From: an uncultured Clostridia bacterium
Lineage (GTDB): Bacteria; Bacillota; Clostridia; Monoglobales; Monoglobaceae
NCBI GenBank assembly: GCA_947589045.1
Contig: CANQBQ010000014.1
Span: 1 to 63,779 of the forward strand
DNA: 63,779 bases
Direction of reading: 5' to 3'
Positions 17,366 through 25,547 of the stretch are shown here, one piece after another (position 1 is the first letter of the stretch; the number at the start of each line of letters is the position of its first letter). Made by a program: the position numbers and the translations under genes. Under the pieces are notes generated by a model. It saw only the letters and a list, made by a program, of their open reading frames with translations, was not told where the DNA came from and did no database searches.

Positions 17366-18859
17366 ATGCTTAAAAATGCAAATGTATGGGAGATGCTGGC
17401 GTTTGCGGTGTATTTCCTGTTTGTGATTGCGATAGGAATATACTTCTTTGTCAAGACCAAAAGCGGAGGACAAAAAGAGTATTTCCTTGGCGGCCGCAAA
17501 ATGGGAAAATGGACTACCGCGTTCAGCGCGCAGGCGTCTGATATGAGCGGCTGGCTCTTGATGGGTCTTCCCGGCTCAATTCTGGTGGCGGGCTTCGGCA
17601 AGGTTTGGATTGCGATAGGTCTCGCAATCGGAACATATCTTGCGTGGCTTTTCGTTGCGGGCAGACTCCGCGCGTTTTCACAGGCGGCGGACGATTCAAT
17701 TACAATTCCGCAGTACATAAACAACAGATTTAAGTCGTCGGGCTTGACGCTTCAGGTCATTTCCGCGCTCATATTCTTTGTTTGCTTCACGGTATATGTG
17801 GCTTCGGGATTTAAGGCGGGCGCGACGCTTTTCGCATCGGTTTTAAATCTTGACAGCACCACGGGTCCGATGATAGTGTTCGGAGCAATTATAATTTTAT
17901 ATACGTTTTTGGGCGGCTACAACGCGGTGTGCTGGACAGACCTTTTCCAGGCACTTTTGATGATTATCGCTATGGTTATTGTTCCGGTTGTGATTTTTGT
18001 GACACGCGAAATCTCGTTTGAAGCCGTAACCGCTTCAAATCCGCACTATTTTAACTTTTTGGCAAGCGGCAAATGGGATTGGGAGAGCATATCCACCATT
18101 TTGTCAGGTCTTGCATGGGGTTTGGGTTATTGCGGTATGCCCCATATCCTGGTTCGCTATATGTCGATAAAGGACGTTAAGATGATTAAGAGTTCGCGAA
18201 GAATTGCTACGGCTTGGGTTGTAATCAGTTTGCTTATGGCGGCTATTATAGCAATCCTGGGCCGAATTGTTATGCCCGAGCTTGCGGTATCCGGCAGCGA
18301 AACGGTATTTATACAGCTTTCGCGTGCGGTTTTCCCGAGCTTTATTGCGGGTATTCTGCTCTCGGCAATCCTGGCTTCGTCTATGAGCACTGCCGACTCT
18401 CAGCTTCTCGTTGCGTCGTCGGCGGTCACAAGCGATATTTATCAGCCAATCTTCAGAAAGAACGCCTCCGACCGCGAGCTTTTGTGGATAGGCAGAGTTG
18501 CGGTTATAATAATTTCGATTGTTGCGTTCTTTATAGCAAGCAATCCTAACTCGGGCAGCATTATGGACCTTGTTGAAAACGCTTGGGCAGGCTTTGGCGC
18601 GGCGTTCGGTCCGGTTATCGTGCTGTCGCTCTACTGGAGACGCTTTACATACAAGGGCGCGGTTGCGACCATCGTATGCGGCGCGATAACTGTAATTGTA
18701 TGGCTGTTGTTCTTTAAGACGGTAACGGGTATTTACGAGCTGCTCCCCGGTTTTATAGTAGGTATGCTTGCCGGCGTAATTGTTTCTCTTATTGACAAAA
18801 AACCGTCCGAAGAAGTAGAGCAGTTGTTTGACGATGCGCTGAAAATGTGCAAGGAGTAA
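17366..18859 (+). CDS. putP: Sodium/proline symporter PutP
   Basis: A 497-residue sodium:solute symporter with about 13 membrane spans that imports proline with sodium. The family's EYFLGGRKMGKWTTAFSAQASDMSGWLLMGLPG stretch is present in parts around residues 38-70; Ala57 and Met60 of the QASDMSGW motif correspond to sodium-ligand positions in Escherichia coli PutP. The ATG follows a TTGGGAGGAA site. A zinc-ribbon membrane protein gene begins 18 bases after the stop and is probably cotranscribed. Confidence 0.93.
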   Translation: MLKNANVWEMLAFAVYFLFVIAIGIYFFVKTKSGGQKEYFLGGRKMGKWTTAFSAQASDMSGWLLMGLPGSILVAGFGKVWIAIGLAIGTYLAWLFVAGRLRAFSQAADDSITIPQYINNRFKSSGLTLQVISALIFFVCFTVYVASGFKAGATLFASVLNLDSTTGPMIVFGAIIILYTFLGGYNAVCWTDLFQALLMIIAMVIVPVVIFVTREISFEAVTASNPHYFNFLASGKWDWESISTILSGLAWGLGYCGMPHILVRYMSIKDVKMIKSSRRIATAWVVISLLMAAIIAILGRIVMPELAVSGSETVFIQLSRAVFPSFIAGILLSAILASSMSTADSQLLVASSAVTSDIYQPIFRKNASDRELLWIGRVAVIIISIVAFFIASNPNSGSIMDLVENAWAGFGAAFGPVIVLSLYWRRFTYKGAVATIVCGAITVIVWLLFFKTVTGIYELLPGFIVGMLAGVIVSLIDKKPSEEVEQLFDDALKMCKE

Positions 18860-18877
18860 ACATAAGGAGTCAGACAT

Positions 18878-19714
18878 ATGAAGATATGCAATAAATGCGG
18901 ACACGAAAACGAGAATAATGAGCTGTATTGCCGAACCTGCGGACACGCCTTCACGCTCTCCGCTCCGAAGTACGGCGGCAAGGCGGCAGGCGCGGCTCTC
19001 GGCGGCGCGGAGGAAGTAAGAAAGGCGCTTCGCTCGCCTCTGTTCTTCTTTGCCGCGCTCGCGTTTTCGGCGCTGCTGGTTTTGAGATTTATAAATATTT
19101 TCAGTATGGACATTTCGGCAGATAATGTTTTGTCATCAATGAATGTGTACGGAGGTCAGTATTACCGAAACTTTAACATCACGCTCGGCACGAGAGCATT
19201 TGCGGGTTGCCTGGAGATTTTGTCGGTGGTTTTCTGTGTCGGCTTATGGCTTCTCAGAAGTGCGAAAAGCACCGACAGCGGTTTTACGCTCATAAAGGTG
19301 TGGACGATAATAAAAATCGTTTTTTTCGGGATTTTATGTGCGATTGCTCTGGTTGCCCTTGTTTGCGGCGTGACGTCGTTCACGGTTTTTGGAGGCTTCG
19401 ACAACAATCCGGGTCTTGCGGCAGCTGTGTTTATTATAGTTCCGCTGCTGATTGCGCTGACGGTACCCGGTATTATATACTATGTTAAACTGCTGTTGCT
19501 TATAAAGTCGGCTCGCGCTGCGCTGGCAAGTGATGTGTCGGTTAAAAATCCGCCGAATTATATAATTGCGGTCAACTTTATAATGGCTTTTGCGGTTCTC
19601 GCACAGATGTTTTCGGGCGGAGTAATAATGTTCCTTGACTGTGTGATAAATATCGTGTATCTGCTTCTTATTACACTGTGGATGATTAAGTTCAGGCAGT
19701 CACGCATATCTTAA
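18878..19714 (+). CDS. Zinc-ribbon membrane protein of unknown function
   Basis: A 278-residue protein. An N-terminal zinc ribbon with two CxxC knuckles (CNKCG at residue 4 and CRTCG near residue 18) is followed by a charged linker and five to six hydrophobic spans (about residues 55-75, 108-127, 140-165, 182-212, 230-250 and 253-270). I do not recognise a specific family beyond zinc-ribbon membrane proteins common in Clostridia. It has an AAGGAG site and follows putP closely, so it shares that transcript. A terminator with G-T pair follows. Confidence 0.75.
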   Translation: MKICNKCGHENENNELYCRTCGHAFTLSAPKYGGKAAGAALGGAEEVRKALRSPLFFFAALAFSALLVLRFINIFSMDISADNVLSSMNVYGGQYYRNFNITLGTRAFAGCLEILSVVFCVGLWLLRSAKSTDSGFTLIKVWTIIKIVFFGILCAIALVALVCGVTSFTVFGGFDNNPGLAAAVFIIVPLLIALTVPGIIYYVKLLLLIKSARAALASDVSVKNPPNYIIAVNFIMAFAVLAQMFSGGVIMFLDCVINIVYLLLITLWMIKFRQSRIS

Positions 19715-19725
19715 TTTGCAAAATT

Positions 19726-19753
19726 AAAATCCCGTCTTTTCGATGGGATTTTT
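19726..19753. terminator. Terminator between convergent genes
   Basis: An 11-bp stem (19726-19736 with 19742-19752) with flanking A and T tracts lies between the zinc-ribbon gene and comF. Confidence 0.85.
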
Positions 19754-19761
19754 GTATTGCA

Positions 19762-20490
19762 TTACAGATTTTCCTTGACGGCGGTCGCGAGAGTTACGAC
19801 GTAAACCTTCTTTGCGCCGCGGCTTTTCAGCGCCCGCGCACATTCGTCGGCGGTCGCGCCCGTCGTGAGAACATCGTCCGCGAGAAGCACGGTTTTGCCG
19901 CTCATATCCGTCCTGCATTCCATGGTGCCGCGCAGATTTTCAATCCTTTCGGCATATTTCAGAGAGGACTGGTGCGGCGTTTGCCTGACCTTACGCAGGC
20001 AGCCTTTGATATACGGCAGGTCGAGAGATTTCGCAAGCTCCTCCGCGATGGCTTCGATGTGGTCAAAGCCGTTCTTGCGCAGGCTTGCCTTTGAGGGCGG
20101 CGGGCTGACCACCGCATCAAATTTAATTCCGTCATAGCTCATCTCGGTTGTGAGCGACATAAGCCGCGCGAACTCCGCGACGTTCTCCTTTACGCACCGC
20201 TTTTTGTTGCGGATTACGGCATACCGAACATTTTTCTCGTAGATAAGCGCGGAAGCCGCACGGGTGAAACGGTGCCTTGTGTTGAGACAGGCGTAGCACT
20301 TTTTCTCCTCGCCGTAGCTGACGACCGGCTTGCCGCATTTGATACAGCACAAATAGTCCTTGCAGTAGCGAACACTCAGACGGCACTCCGCACACACATT
20401 GTCGGCGTGGCTCGGCTCAAGAACGCTGTTGCAAAATACGCATTTCGGCGGAAATATAAAATTTGTCAGAAATTTAATCGGATTGTTCAT
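19762..20490 (-). CDS. comF: ComF family phosphoribosyltransferase-like protein
   Basis: A 242-residue ComF/GntX-type protein. An N-terminal cysteine-rich domain has at least four Cys pairs (CVFC, CAEC, CIKC, CYAC, residues 18-70), probably metal-binding. The C-terminal PRTase domain carries the PRPP-binding motif VLLADDVLTTGAT (about residue 205). The family is associated with DNA uptake in Bacillus, but its exact biochemical role is not settled. The start has an AGAGGTAAA site. It stands alone here, without comFA. Confidence 0.9.
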   Translation of the reverse strand: MNNPIKFLTNFIFPPKCVFCNSVLEPSHADNVCAECRLSVRYCKDYLCCIKCGKPVVSYGEEKKCYACLNTRHRFTRAASALIYEKNVRYAVIRNKKRCVKENVAEFARLMSLTTEMSYDGIKFDAVVSPPPSKASLRKNGFDHIEAIAEELAKSLDLPYIKGCLRKVRQTPHQSSLKYAERIENLRGTMECRTDMSGKTVLLADDVLTTGATADECARALKSRGAKKVYVVTLATAVKENL

Positions 20491-20579
20491 TTGAAAAATT
20501 TTACCTCTTTTGATATATTATAGCGGTGCAACAAACGGCTGTCAACTTGGATAAAATTTTAAATCAAAGAAAAAAGTGA

Positions 20580-20608
20580 TTGACATATTATTTAAATTGT
20601 GGTAGAAT
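20580..20608 (+). promoter_or_regulatory. Promoter of tRNA-Pro
   Basis: TTGACA at 20580, a 17-nt spacer and TAGAAT at 20603, 12 bases before the mature tRNA start. Confidence 0.88.
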
Positions 20609-20620
20609 ATATATCGTTTT

Positions 20621-20697
20621 CGGGATGTGGCTCAGTTTGGTAGAGCACTACGTTCGGGACGTAGGGGCCGCTGGTTCAAATCCAGTCATCCCGACCA
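20621..20697 (+). tRNA. tRNA-Pro (anticodon CGG)
   Basis: A 77-nt cloverleaf: acceptor CGGGATG pairs with CATCCCG, the anticodon stem CTACG/CGTAG holds the loop TTCGGGA (anticodon CGG, reads CCG), and the T-loop is GGTTCAAATCC. The CCA end is encoded. It is a single-gene unit with its own promoter and terminators. Confidence 0.96.
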
Positions 20698-20778
20698 GCG
20701 CCGAAAGCGGCTGATTTTTTCGAAGACCTTGCATAGCAAGGTCTTCTTATTTTACCGCCGCTTTCGGCGCGTTTTTTT
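20698..20778 (+). terminator. Nested double terminator after tRNA-Pro
   Basis: An inner hairpin (20722-20731 with 20737-20746) ends in TTATTTT. It sits inside an outer 14-bp perfect stem (20698-20711 with 20757-20770) that ends in GTTTTTTT. The outer arm starts directly at the tRNA 3' end. Confidence 0.85.
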
Positions 20779-20802
20779 ATTTTAGCAAGGTTCGCTTTGC
20801 TC

Positions 20803-21166
20803 CTTCGAATGAACACTTAATGAGCAAGCTGTATGCTTGCGAATTTAGTGTGAATTGTGCCCTGTCGGGTACTTCTTCCCAAAAAGCGCAAGTCGCTTTT
20901 TATTTCTATGGTGCGTCGAGGGCGCCGCACCCTACAAAAAAATAAAAAATAACCGACAAAAATCCGAAGATTTTTGTCGATAAGGAAGAACAGCGGAGCA
21001 GCTCAGCTTTTAAAATTTATTTTTAAAAGCGTGCATGCGTAGCTTGTTCTGACGCGGGCTTTGAGCCTTTTCACTGTATTCCGCTTTCTTTTCCCCGCGC
21101 GTGGAAAAGTATATATCCCGCCCGCGCGGAGCGCGAGCGTTACGGGCGAACGCGGTTCGCCCCTAC
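20803..21166. repeat. Mosaic intergenic repeat, copy B
   Basis: Non-coding. Blocks B4 (20803-20900), B2 (20910-20935) and B1 (20954-21057) are inverted counterparts of A4, A2 and A1 upstream of rnpB, in the mirrored order. Block B3 (21144-21166) matches A3 and is itself palindromic. B1 and A1 are each about 103 bases with roughly 90 percent identity by eye. No transposase or clear terminal duplication is seen. Confidence 0.8.
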
Positions 21167-21226
21167 ATTTGTAAAGATGTAATTTATGGGATCGGTGCGT
21201 TGAGGGATGCAAAACTTGCGGCAATA

Positions 21227-21263
21227 AAAATACGCCGCGAGGTTAATGCTCGCGGCGTATTTT
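21227..21263 (-). terminator. Terminator of tRNA-Gln
   Basis: A perfect 15-bp stem (21227-21241 with 21249-21263) starts at the CCA end of the tRNA; on the minus strand the U-run is UUUUU. Confidence 0.9.
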
Positions 21264-21336
21264 GGCTGCCGAACTAGGATTCGAACCCAGACAAACAGAG
21301 TCAGAGTCTGCTGTGCTACCCTTACACAATTCGGCA
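21263..21336 (-). tRNA. tRNA-Gln (anticodon CTG)
   Basis: A 74-nt cloverleaf on the minus strand: acceptor TGCCGAA pairs with TTCGGCA, the anticodon loop CTCTGAC gives CTG (reads CAG), and the T-loop is GGTTCGAATCC. The CCA end is encoded (21263-21265). The anticodon and acceptor pattern fit glutamine. Confidence 0.95.
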
Positions 21337-21369
21337 ACATTCTTTTGCGGTCTTCCAACCACTTTTGCT

Positions 21370-21398
21370 ATTCTAACACAGTAATCCGAAAAAATCAA
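21370..21398 (-). promoter_or_regulatory. Promoter of tRNA-Gln
   Basis: On the minus strand: TTGATT (21393-21398), a 17-nt spacer, TAGAAT (21370-21375). Confidence 0.8.
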
Positions 21399-21598
21399 GT
21401 GTATTTTTAAAAAAATTACAAAAATTATCCGTAATTTATAATTCCGCTTGCATTTGGGCGGCATTTCCTATATTATTATATACAGATATGTCGTTTCTTA
21501 AACTTTTGAAAAAATTTTTAAGATTGCGGAACTTTTTTGAGTGTCGCGCAGTCTAAAATATATAAACAATAAATAAAAAATTTTCAAGGAGGAAAATT

Positions 21599-22552
21599 AT
21601 GAAAAAGGCAATTAAGAAAATAATTTCCGTGGCGGCGGCAATATCCCTCTTAGGCGCGTCCGCGGTTATGGCGTATGCCGACGGCGCACCGGCTGTTTCG
21701 GGCGTTATGGCAGGCGATACCCTCGTAGAAGTTATCTCGAACGAGAACGGTGTATTCGTACCGCTTCGCGCGGTGGGAGAAGCCCTCGGCTATGAGGTTT
21801 CGTGGAACAACGACACCGAGACGGCTTCGCTCGTAAACGCGTTGGGAACGACCTATGACTTTAAAATTATGTCCAAGGACGATTTCACAAAAGCTCCCGT
21901 GCTGGTAAACGACTCGTCTACATATATTCCTCTCGAGAGCCTGTCTGAGGTTCTGGGCGAGAAATATACCGTAAACGGCGAGGTTGCGGAGATTGCGCCG
22001 AGCGCGATTGTAACGGTCAAGGAATTTTCGGCGGAGAATAAAAGCATATTGGTTGACGACCCTGAGCGCGGTCACGTTGTACTTTATGTAACCGACGAAA
22101 CCGAAATAACATCATCCGAGAACGCGGAGCTTACCGCTTCGTTCGAGGACATCGGAGACAACGATATTCTCAGAGTTTTCTACTCGAACGCTATGACGAT
22201 GAGCATTCCTCCGCAGACGAGCGCGGTAGCCGTTGAAATTCTTGCAAAAGCAGTAAACACCGAACCCGAGGACCCGTCCTTGCAGGTTAGCCAGACCGCT
22301 CCCGTAAGCGCGGTATATGAGGGAACCGTAAAAGAGGTCAGCGAGGAAGGCGTGCTTATCTCGGAAGAGAACTACGGCGAGATACTTCTTACTATCAGCG
22401 ATGACACAAGCGTTCATCACGAGGTCAACAAAAGAGCTTACACCGTATCCGACCTTGAGGCGGGTATGAAGGTGAAGGCTGTATGCTCCACAATGATGAC
22501 AAAGAGCATTCCTCCGCAGACTGCGGCGTATGAAATCATAATTGCGGACTGA
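21599..22552 (+). CDS. Secreted protein with copper amine oxidase N-terminal-like domain
   Basis: A 317-residue secreted protein. A signal peptide (residues 1-28, ending VMAYADG) precedes a Cu_amine_oxidN1/stalk-type domain (about residues 40-130) with the FVPLRAVGEALGYEVSW motif. The C-terminal half holds two related segments, each ending in a SIPPQT motif (near residues 200 and 302), which look like a duplicated small beta domain. The stalk domain is common in clostridial cell-surface proteins and is not evidence of amine oxidase activity. AAGGAGG precedes the ATG. Function unknown. Confidence 0.82.
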   Translation: MKKAIKKIISVAAAISLLGASAVMAYADGAPAVSGVMAGDTLVEVISNENGVFVPLRAVGEALGYEVSWNNDTETASLVNALGTTYDFKIMSKDDFTKAPVLVNDSSTYIPLESLSEVLGEKYTVNGEVAEIAPSAIVTVKEFSAENKSILVDDPERGHVVLYVTDETEITSSENAELTASFEDIGDNDILRVFYSNAMTMSIPPQTSAVAVEILAKAVNTEPEDPSLQVSQTAPVSAVYEGTVKEVSEEGVLISEENYGEILLTISDDTSVHHEVNKRAYTVSDLEAGMKVKAVCSTMMTKSIPPQTAAYEIIIAD

Positions 22553-22708
22553 TTTGGCAAAACACAATATATAGTCCGTAATTTGATTATGTAACCACAA
22601 TATGTGCGAAATGTAACATAAATGTAATCAAAACGATATTGACATTTGCTAATCACAGTGTTAACATTTTAGTATAATAAATAATAAAAATTTTAGGAGA
22701 TGTTTAAA

Positions 22709-22993
22709 GTGGTAGTAAATGTTGAAAACGGAGTAATGAGCCAGGAGGAAATCAATGGCTATATAGAATATCTGCATGCACACAATCCGGGCAATACGCT
22801 TGACAGCTTGAACCTTAAGATTTGTGACGACGATTACGTTGAGATGACTTATACGTTTGAGCCCGTACCTTTCGAGAGAATAAGAAGAATTACCGGTTAT
22901 CTCGTTGGCACGACCGACAGATTTAACAACGCTAAGCGCGCTGAGGAGCATGACAGAGTTAAGCATATGAGCTTTTGCTCTTGCTGTGAGTAA
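22709..22993 (+). CDS. Stand-alone NrdD-type glycyl-radical-like small protein
   Basis: A 94-residue protein. The N-terminal half (residues 1-55) is a small alpha/beta region. The C-terminal half contains RRITGYLVGTTDR (Gly63) followed by FNNAKRAEEHDRVKH. This matches the C-terminal glycyl-radical segment of anaerobic ribonucleotide reductase NrdD, where a RVCGYL motif is followed by a GKxxExxxRVKH stretch. It ends in a Cys cluster (FCSCCE). The catalytic barrel of NrdD is absent. The start is taken as GTG at 22709, 9 bases after AGGAG; the ATG at 22700 touches that site. No NrdG activase is adjacent. It may be a helper or spare radical domain, but this is inference. Confidence 0.62.
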   Translation: MVVNVENGVMSQEEINGYIEYLHAHNPGNTLDSLNLKICDDDYVEMTYTFEPVPFERIRRITGYLVGTTDRFNNAKRAEEHDRVKHMSFCSCCE

Positions 22994-23010
22994 TTGATTT
23001 TAATGAGCTT

Positions 23011-23053
23011 AAATAATTTAAGGAGCGGAATATTTCCGCTCCTTAAATTATTT
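23011..23053. terminator. Perfect 20-bp hairpin between convergent small genes
   Basis: Arms 23011-23030 and 23034-23053 are fully complementary with a 3-nt loop. It lies between the NrdD-like gene and the Asn/Gln-rich peptide gene and can terminate both. Confidence 0.85.
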
Positions 23054-23064
23054 CCGAACTGTTG

Positions 23065-23163
23065 TTAACGGCTTTCCTGATTGTTCTTGTTCTGGTTCTG
23101 ATTGTTGTTCTTGTTCTGGTTGTTATTGTTGTTCTTGTTCTGATTGTTGTTCTGGTTGTTCAT
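23065..23163 (-). CDS. Tiny Asn/Gln-rich peptide
   Basis: A 32-residue open frame with extreme composition: after Met it is nearly all Asn, Gln and Lys (pattern NNQNNNQNKNNNNN, and similar), ending QESR. An AAAGGTG site sits 8 bases before the ATG, and the strong hairpin begins 12 bases after the stop, so it has the layout of a real gene. It resembles the short N/Q-rich peptides of spore formers, but I cannot name a family. A coat-associated or structural role in spores is a guess. A simple-sequence tract that happens to be open is the alternative. Confidence 0.55.
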   Translation of the reverse strand: MNNQNNNQNKNNNNNQNKNNNQNQNKNNQESR

Positions 23164-23632
23164 AGTCAAACACCTTTCTGTTCGCAATTAAATTTTGTGT
23201 ATTGCCGCGCTGTGCGCGGAAGAGCTTGACGCAAACTTTTCAAACTCAATATTATTTTTAACAGCTTTGAAGATATTATTCACAAAAATTTTAATTTTTT
23301 CGGCGAAATATAAAGGCTTACGCCCAAAACGTCACTCGGCGGCGTTCGGCTTGCCGCAAAAATGCGGGATATATGACGCGTCACACGCTTTCTCAAAACT
23401 GCCCGAAAGCAATTTTGCTCAACTTTAGGCAAAATTTTTGTTGTAATTATTTTTAGTTTGTGGTATTATATTATACGTGTATATTTGTATGAAAATATTG
23501 GCGGCGTGTGCGCCGATACCGATATGAATAAATTGTGCTCATATCCCGCCTTGCGGGGGCGGGTGCGTTTAATTCGACTGCGCCGGCAAAATGCCGCAGG
23601 CGGTCATTCGGCATTATCAAAGGAGGATATGT
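23164..23632. other. Intergenic region before ftsH
   Basis: No supported gene. An open frame on the plus strand (23195-23428) has no ribosome site and no recognisable domain. A likely ftsH promoter is TTGTAA at 23441, a 17-nt spacer and TATTAT at 23464, leaving a leader of about 155 nt in which I see no known riboswitch. Confidence 0.55.
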
Positions 23633-25480
23633 ATGCGAAAATATATTAACGGGATTGGCTTTTATGTAATCCTCGGAATAGTTATAATAACGGTATTTTT
23701 GTTAAGCTCTTTCCCCGAAACCACGGATACGCACGTTTATTCGGAACTGATTTCGATGATAAAGAGCGAGCAGGTCGTCGAATTGAGCGTGACCGACAAT
23801 GTGGCTACGGCTAAGCTGACGGACGGAAGAAAAATCGAAGTGGACATTCCGAGCTATTCCGCGCTTTATCTCAGCGTCGGAGACGAGATAGACTCTCAAA
23901 TCGAGGCGGGCAAGCTCACTCTTACGACCCCTCCGCCCGCAACCATTCCGTGGTGGATAAGTATGCTTCCCACGCTGGGAATTATAATAGTATGCGTTAT
24001 TTTCTGGGTATTCTTTTTCCGACAGTCGCAGGGCGGCGGCGGTCACAATGTGATGTCGTTCGGAAAGAGCAAAGCAAGAGTTAATACCGACCCCGCGAGC
24101 CGCAAGACGTTTGAGGACGTTGCGGGCGCGGACGAGGAAAAGGAGGAACTCGAGGAAATTGTCGAATTTCTAAAGTCTCCCGACCGTTTCCGTCAGCTCG
24201 GCGCGAGAATACCGAAAGGTGTGCTTTTGGTAGGACCTCCCGGAACGGGTAAAACCCTGCTTGCGAAGGCGGTAGCGGGAGAGGCGGGAGTGCCGTTTTT
24301 CTCGATTTCCGGCTCCGATTTTGTTGAAATGTTTGTCGGCGTGGGTGCGTCCCGCGTGCGCGACTTGTTTGAACAGGCGAAGAAAAGCTCGCCCTGTATA
24401 ATTTTTATTGATGAGATTGACGCTGTCGGCAGACACCGCGGAGCGGGTCTGGGCGGCGGTCACGACGAGAGAGAGCAGACGCTCAACCAGCTTCTCGTCG
24501 AGATGGACGGCTTTGGCGTAAACGACGGCGTAATCATAATCGCGGCGACCAACCGCCCCGATATACTTGACCCCGCGCTTTTGCGTCCGGGCAGATTTGA
24601 CAGACAGGTAGTGGTTGACCGCCCCGACGTTCGCGGCAGAGAGGCTATACTTAAGGTACATTCCAAGAACAAGCCGCTTTCGGAGAACGTAAAGCTCGAC
24701 GTGCTTGCAAAGACCACGGTGGGATTTACGGGTGCAGACCTTGAAAACCTTATGAACGAGGGCGCGCTGCTTGCGGCGAGGCGCGGCAAAAAGGTTATTG
24801 ATATGACCGATATAGAGGAGTCCATTATGAAGGTTATCGCGGGACCCGAGAAAAAGAGCCGCCGCGTGACCGAGCGCGAAAAGAAGCTGACGGCGTACCA
24901 CGAGGCGGGACACGCGGTGGTTCAGAAAATGCTTCCGACGCAGGACCGAGTTCATCAGGTTTCGATTATCCCGAGAGGACGCGCGGGCGGCTACACGCTT
25001 TCGCTTCCAAAGGATGACACATTCTTCTCGTCCAAGACCGAGATGCTTGAAGAAATCGTCGGACTTCTCGGCGGACGGGCGGCAGAGCAGCTTATGCTCG
25101 GTGATATAAGCACGGGCGCGTCCAACGACATAGAGCGCGCGACGTCCATCGCCACGAGTATGATAACCAAATACGGTATGAGTCCCAAGCTCGGAACGCG
25201 TACATTCGGCGACAGCAACGACGAGGTGTTCATAGGACGCGACCTCGCTCATTCCAAGAATTACAGCGAGAAAGTCGCGGCTGAGATAGATATGGAAATA
25301 AAGAGCATCATAGACGAGTGTTACGACAGATGTATAAATATCCTCAAGGAAAACGAGCAGAAGCTGAAGCAGGTCGCGGAGCTTTTGCTTGACAAGGAAA
25401 AGATAGAGGAGGACGAGTTCGACGCGCTGTTTGCGGACGTTCCGACTCCCGAAAAAGAGATAAAAGAGGAAAACGAATAA
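23633..25480 (+). CDS. ftsH: ATP-dependent zinc metalloprotease FtsH
   Basis: Membrane-bound AAA+ protease that degrades misfolded membrane proteins and selected cytosolic regulators. The 615-residue protein has an N-terminal span (about 8-26), an extracytoplasmic domain, a second span (about 107-129), Walker A GPPGTGKT (201-208), Walker B IIFIDEID, the second region of homology [17 protein letters not shown] (305-321), and the zinc site HEAGH (423-427) in the peptidase domain. ATG at 23633 follows AGGAGG by 6 bases; a longer frame from 23591 lacks a site. The acidic tail is short. A MATE gene follows after 67 bases. Confidence 0.97.
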   Translation: MRKYINGIGFYVILGIVIITVFLLSSFPETTDTHVYSELISMIKSEQVVELSVTDNVATAKLTDGRKIEVDIPSYSALYLSVGDEIDSQIEAGKLTLTTPPPATIPWWISMLPTLGIIIVCVIFWVFFFRQSQGGGGHNVMSFGKSKARVNTDPASRKTFEDVAGADEEKEELEEIVEFLKSPDRFRQLGARIPKGVLLVGPPGTGKTLLAKAVAGEAGVPFFSISGSDFVEMFVGVGASRVRDLFEQAKKSSPCIIFIDEIDAVGRHRGAGLGGGHDEREQTLNQLLVEMDGFGVNDGVIIIAATNRPDILDPALLRPGRFDRQVVVDRPDVRGREAILKVHSKNKPLSENVKLDVLAKTTVGFTGADLENLMNEGALLAARRGKKVIDMTDIEESIMKVIAGPEKKSRRVTEREKKLTAYHEAGHAVVQKMLPTQDRVHQVSIIPRGRAGGYTLSLPKDDTFFSSKTEMLEEIVGLLGGRAAEQLMLGDISTGASNDIERATSIATSMITKYGMSPKLGTRTFGDSNDEVFIGRDLAHSKNYSEKVAAEIDMEIKSIIDECYDRCINILKENEQKLKQVAELLLDKEKIEEDEFDALFADVPTPEKEIKEENE

Positions 25481-25547
25481 AAAGAGCAAAGCGGGTAAAA
25501 AGAGGGAAGAGAGTAATTTATTTTGACGGACTGCAAGGGGGATAAGT

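Noticed and set aside
21003-21224. Small minus-strand frames in mosaic repeat copy B
   Set aside because: They translate repeat blocks and the palindromic GGGCGAAC element; the same peptide fragments appear in copy A.
22639-22678. Promoter TTGACA/TATAAT before the NrdD-like gene
   Set aside because: The -10 (22673) is good but the TTGACA at 22639 is 28 nt away, too far; the -35 is unclear.
23065-23163. CRISPR-like short repeat (TTGTTCT units)
   Set aside because: The units are irregular and 6-9 bases, without spacers; they are Asn/Gln codons on the minus strand.
23205-23300. Possible minus-strand peptide frame of about 31 codons upstream of the Asn/Gln-rich gene
   Set aside because: GTG start without ribosome site; nothing supports translation.
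23195-23428. 77-codon open frame before ftsH
   Set aside because: No ribosome site, no recognised domain, composition like non-coding DNA.
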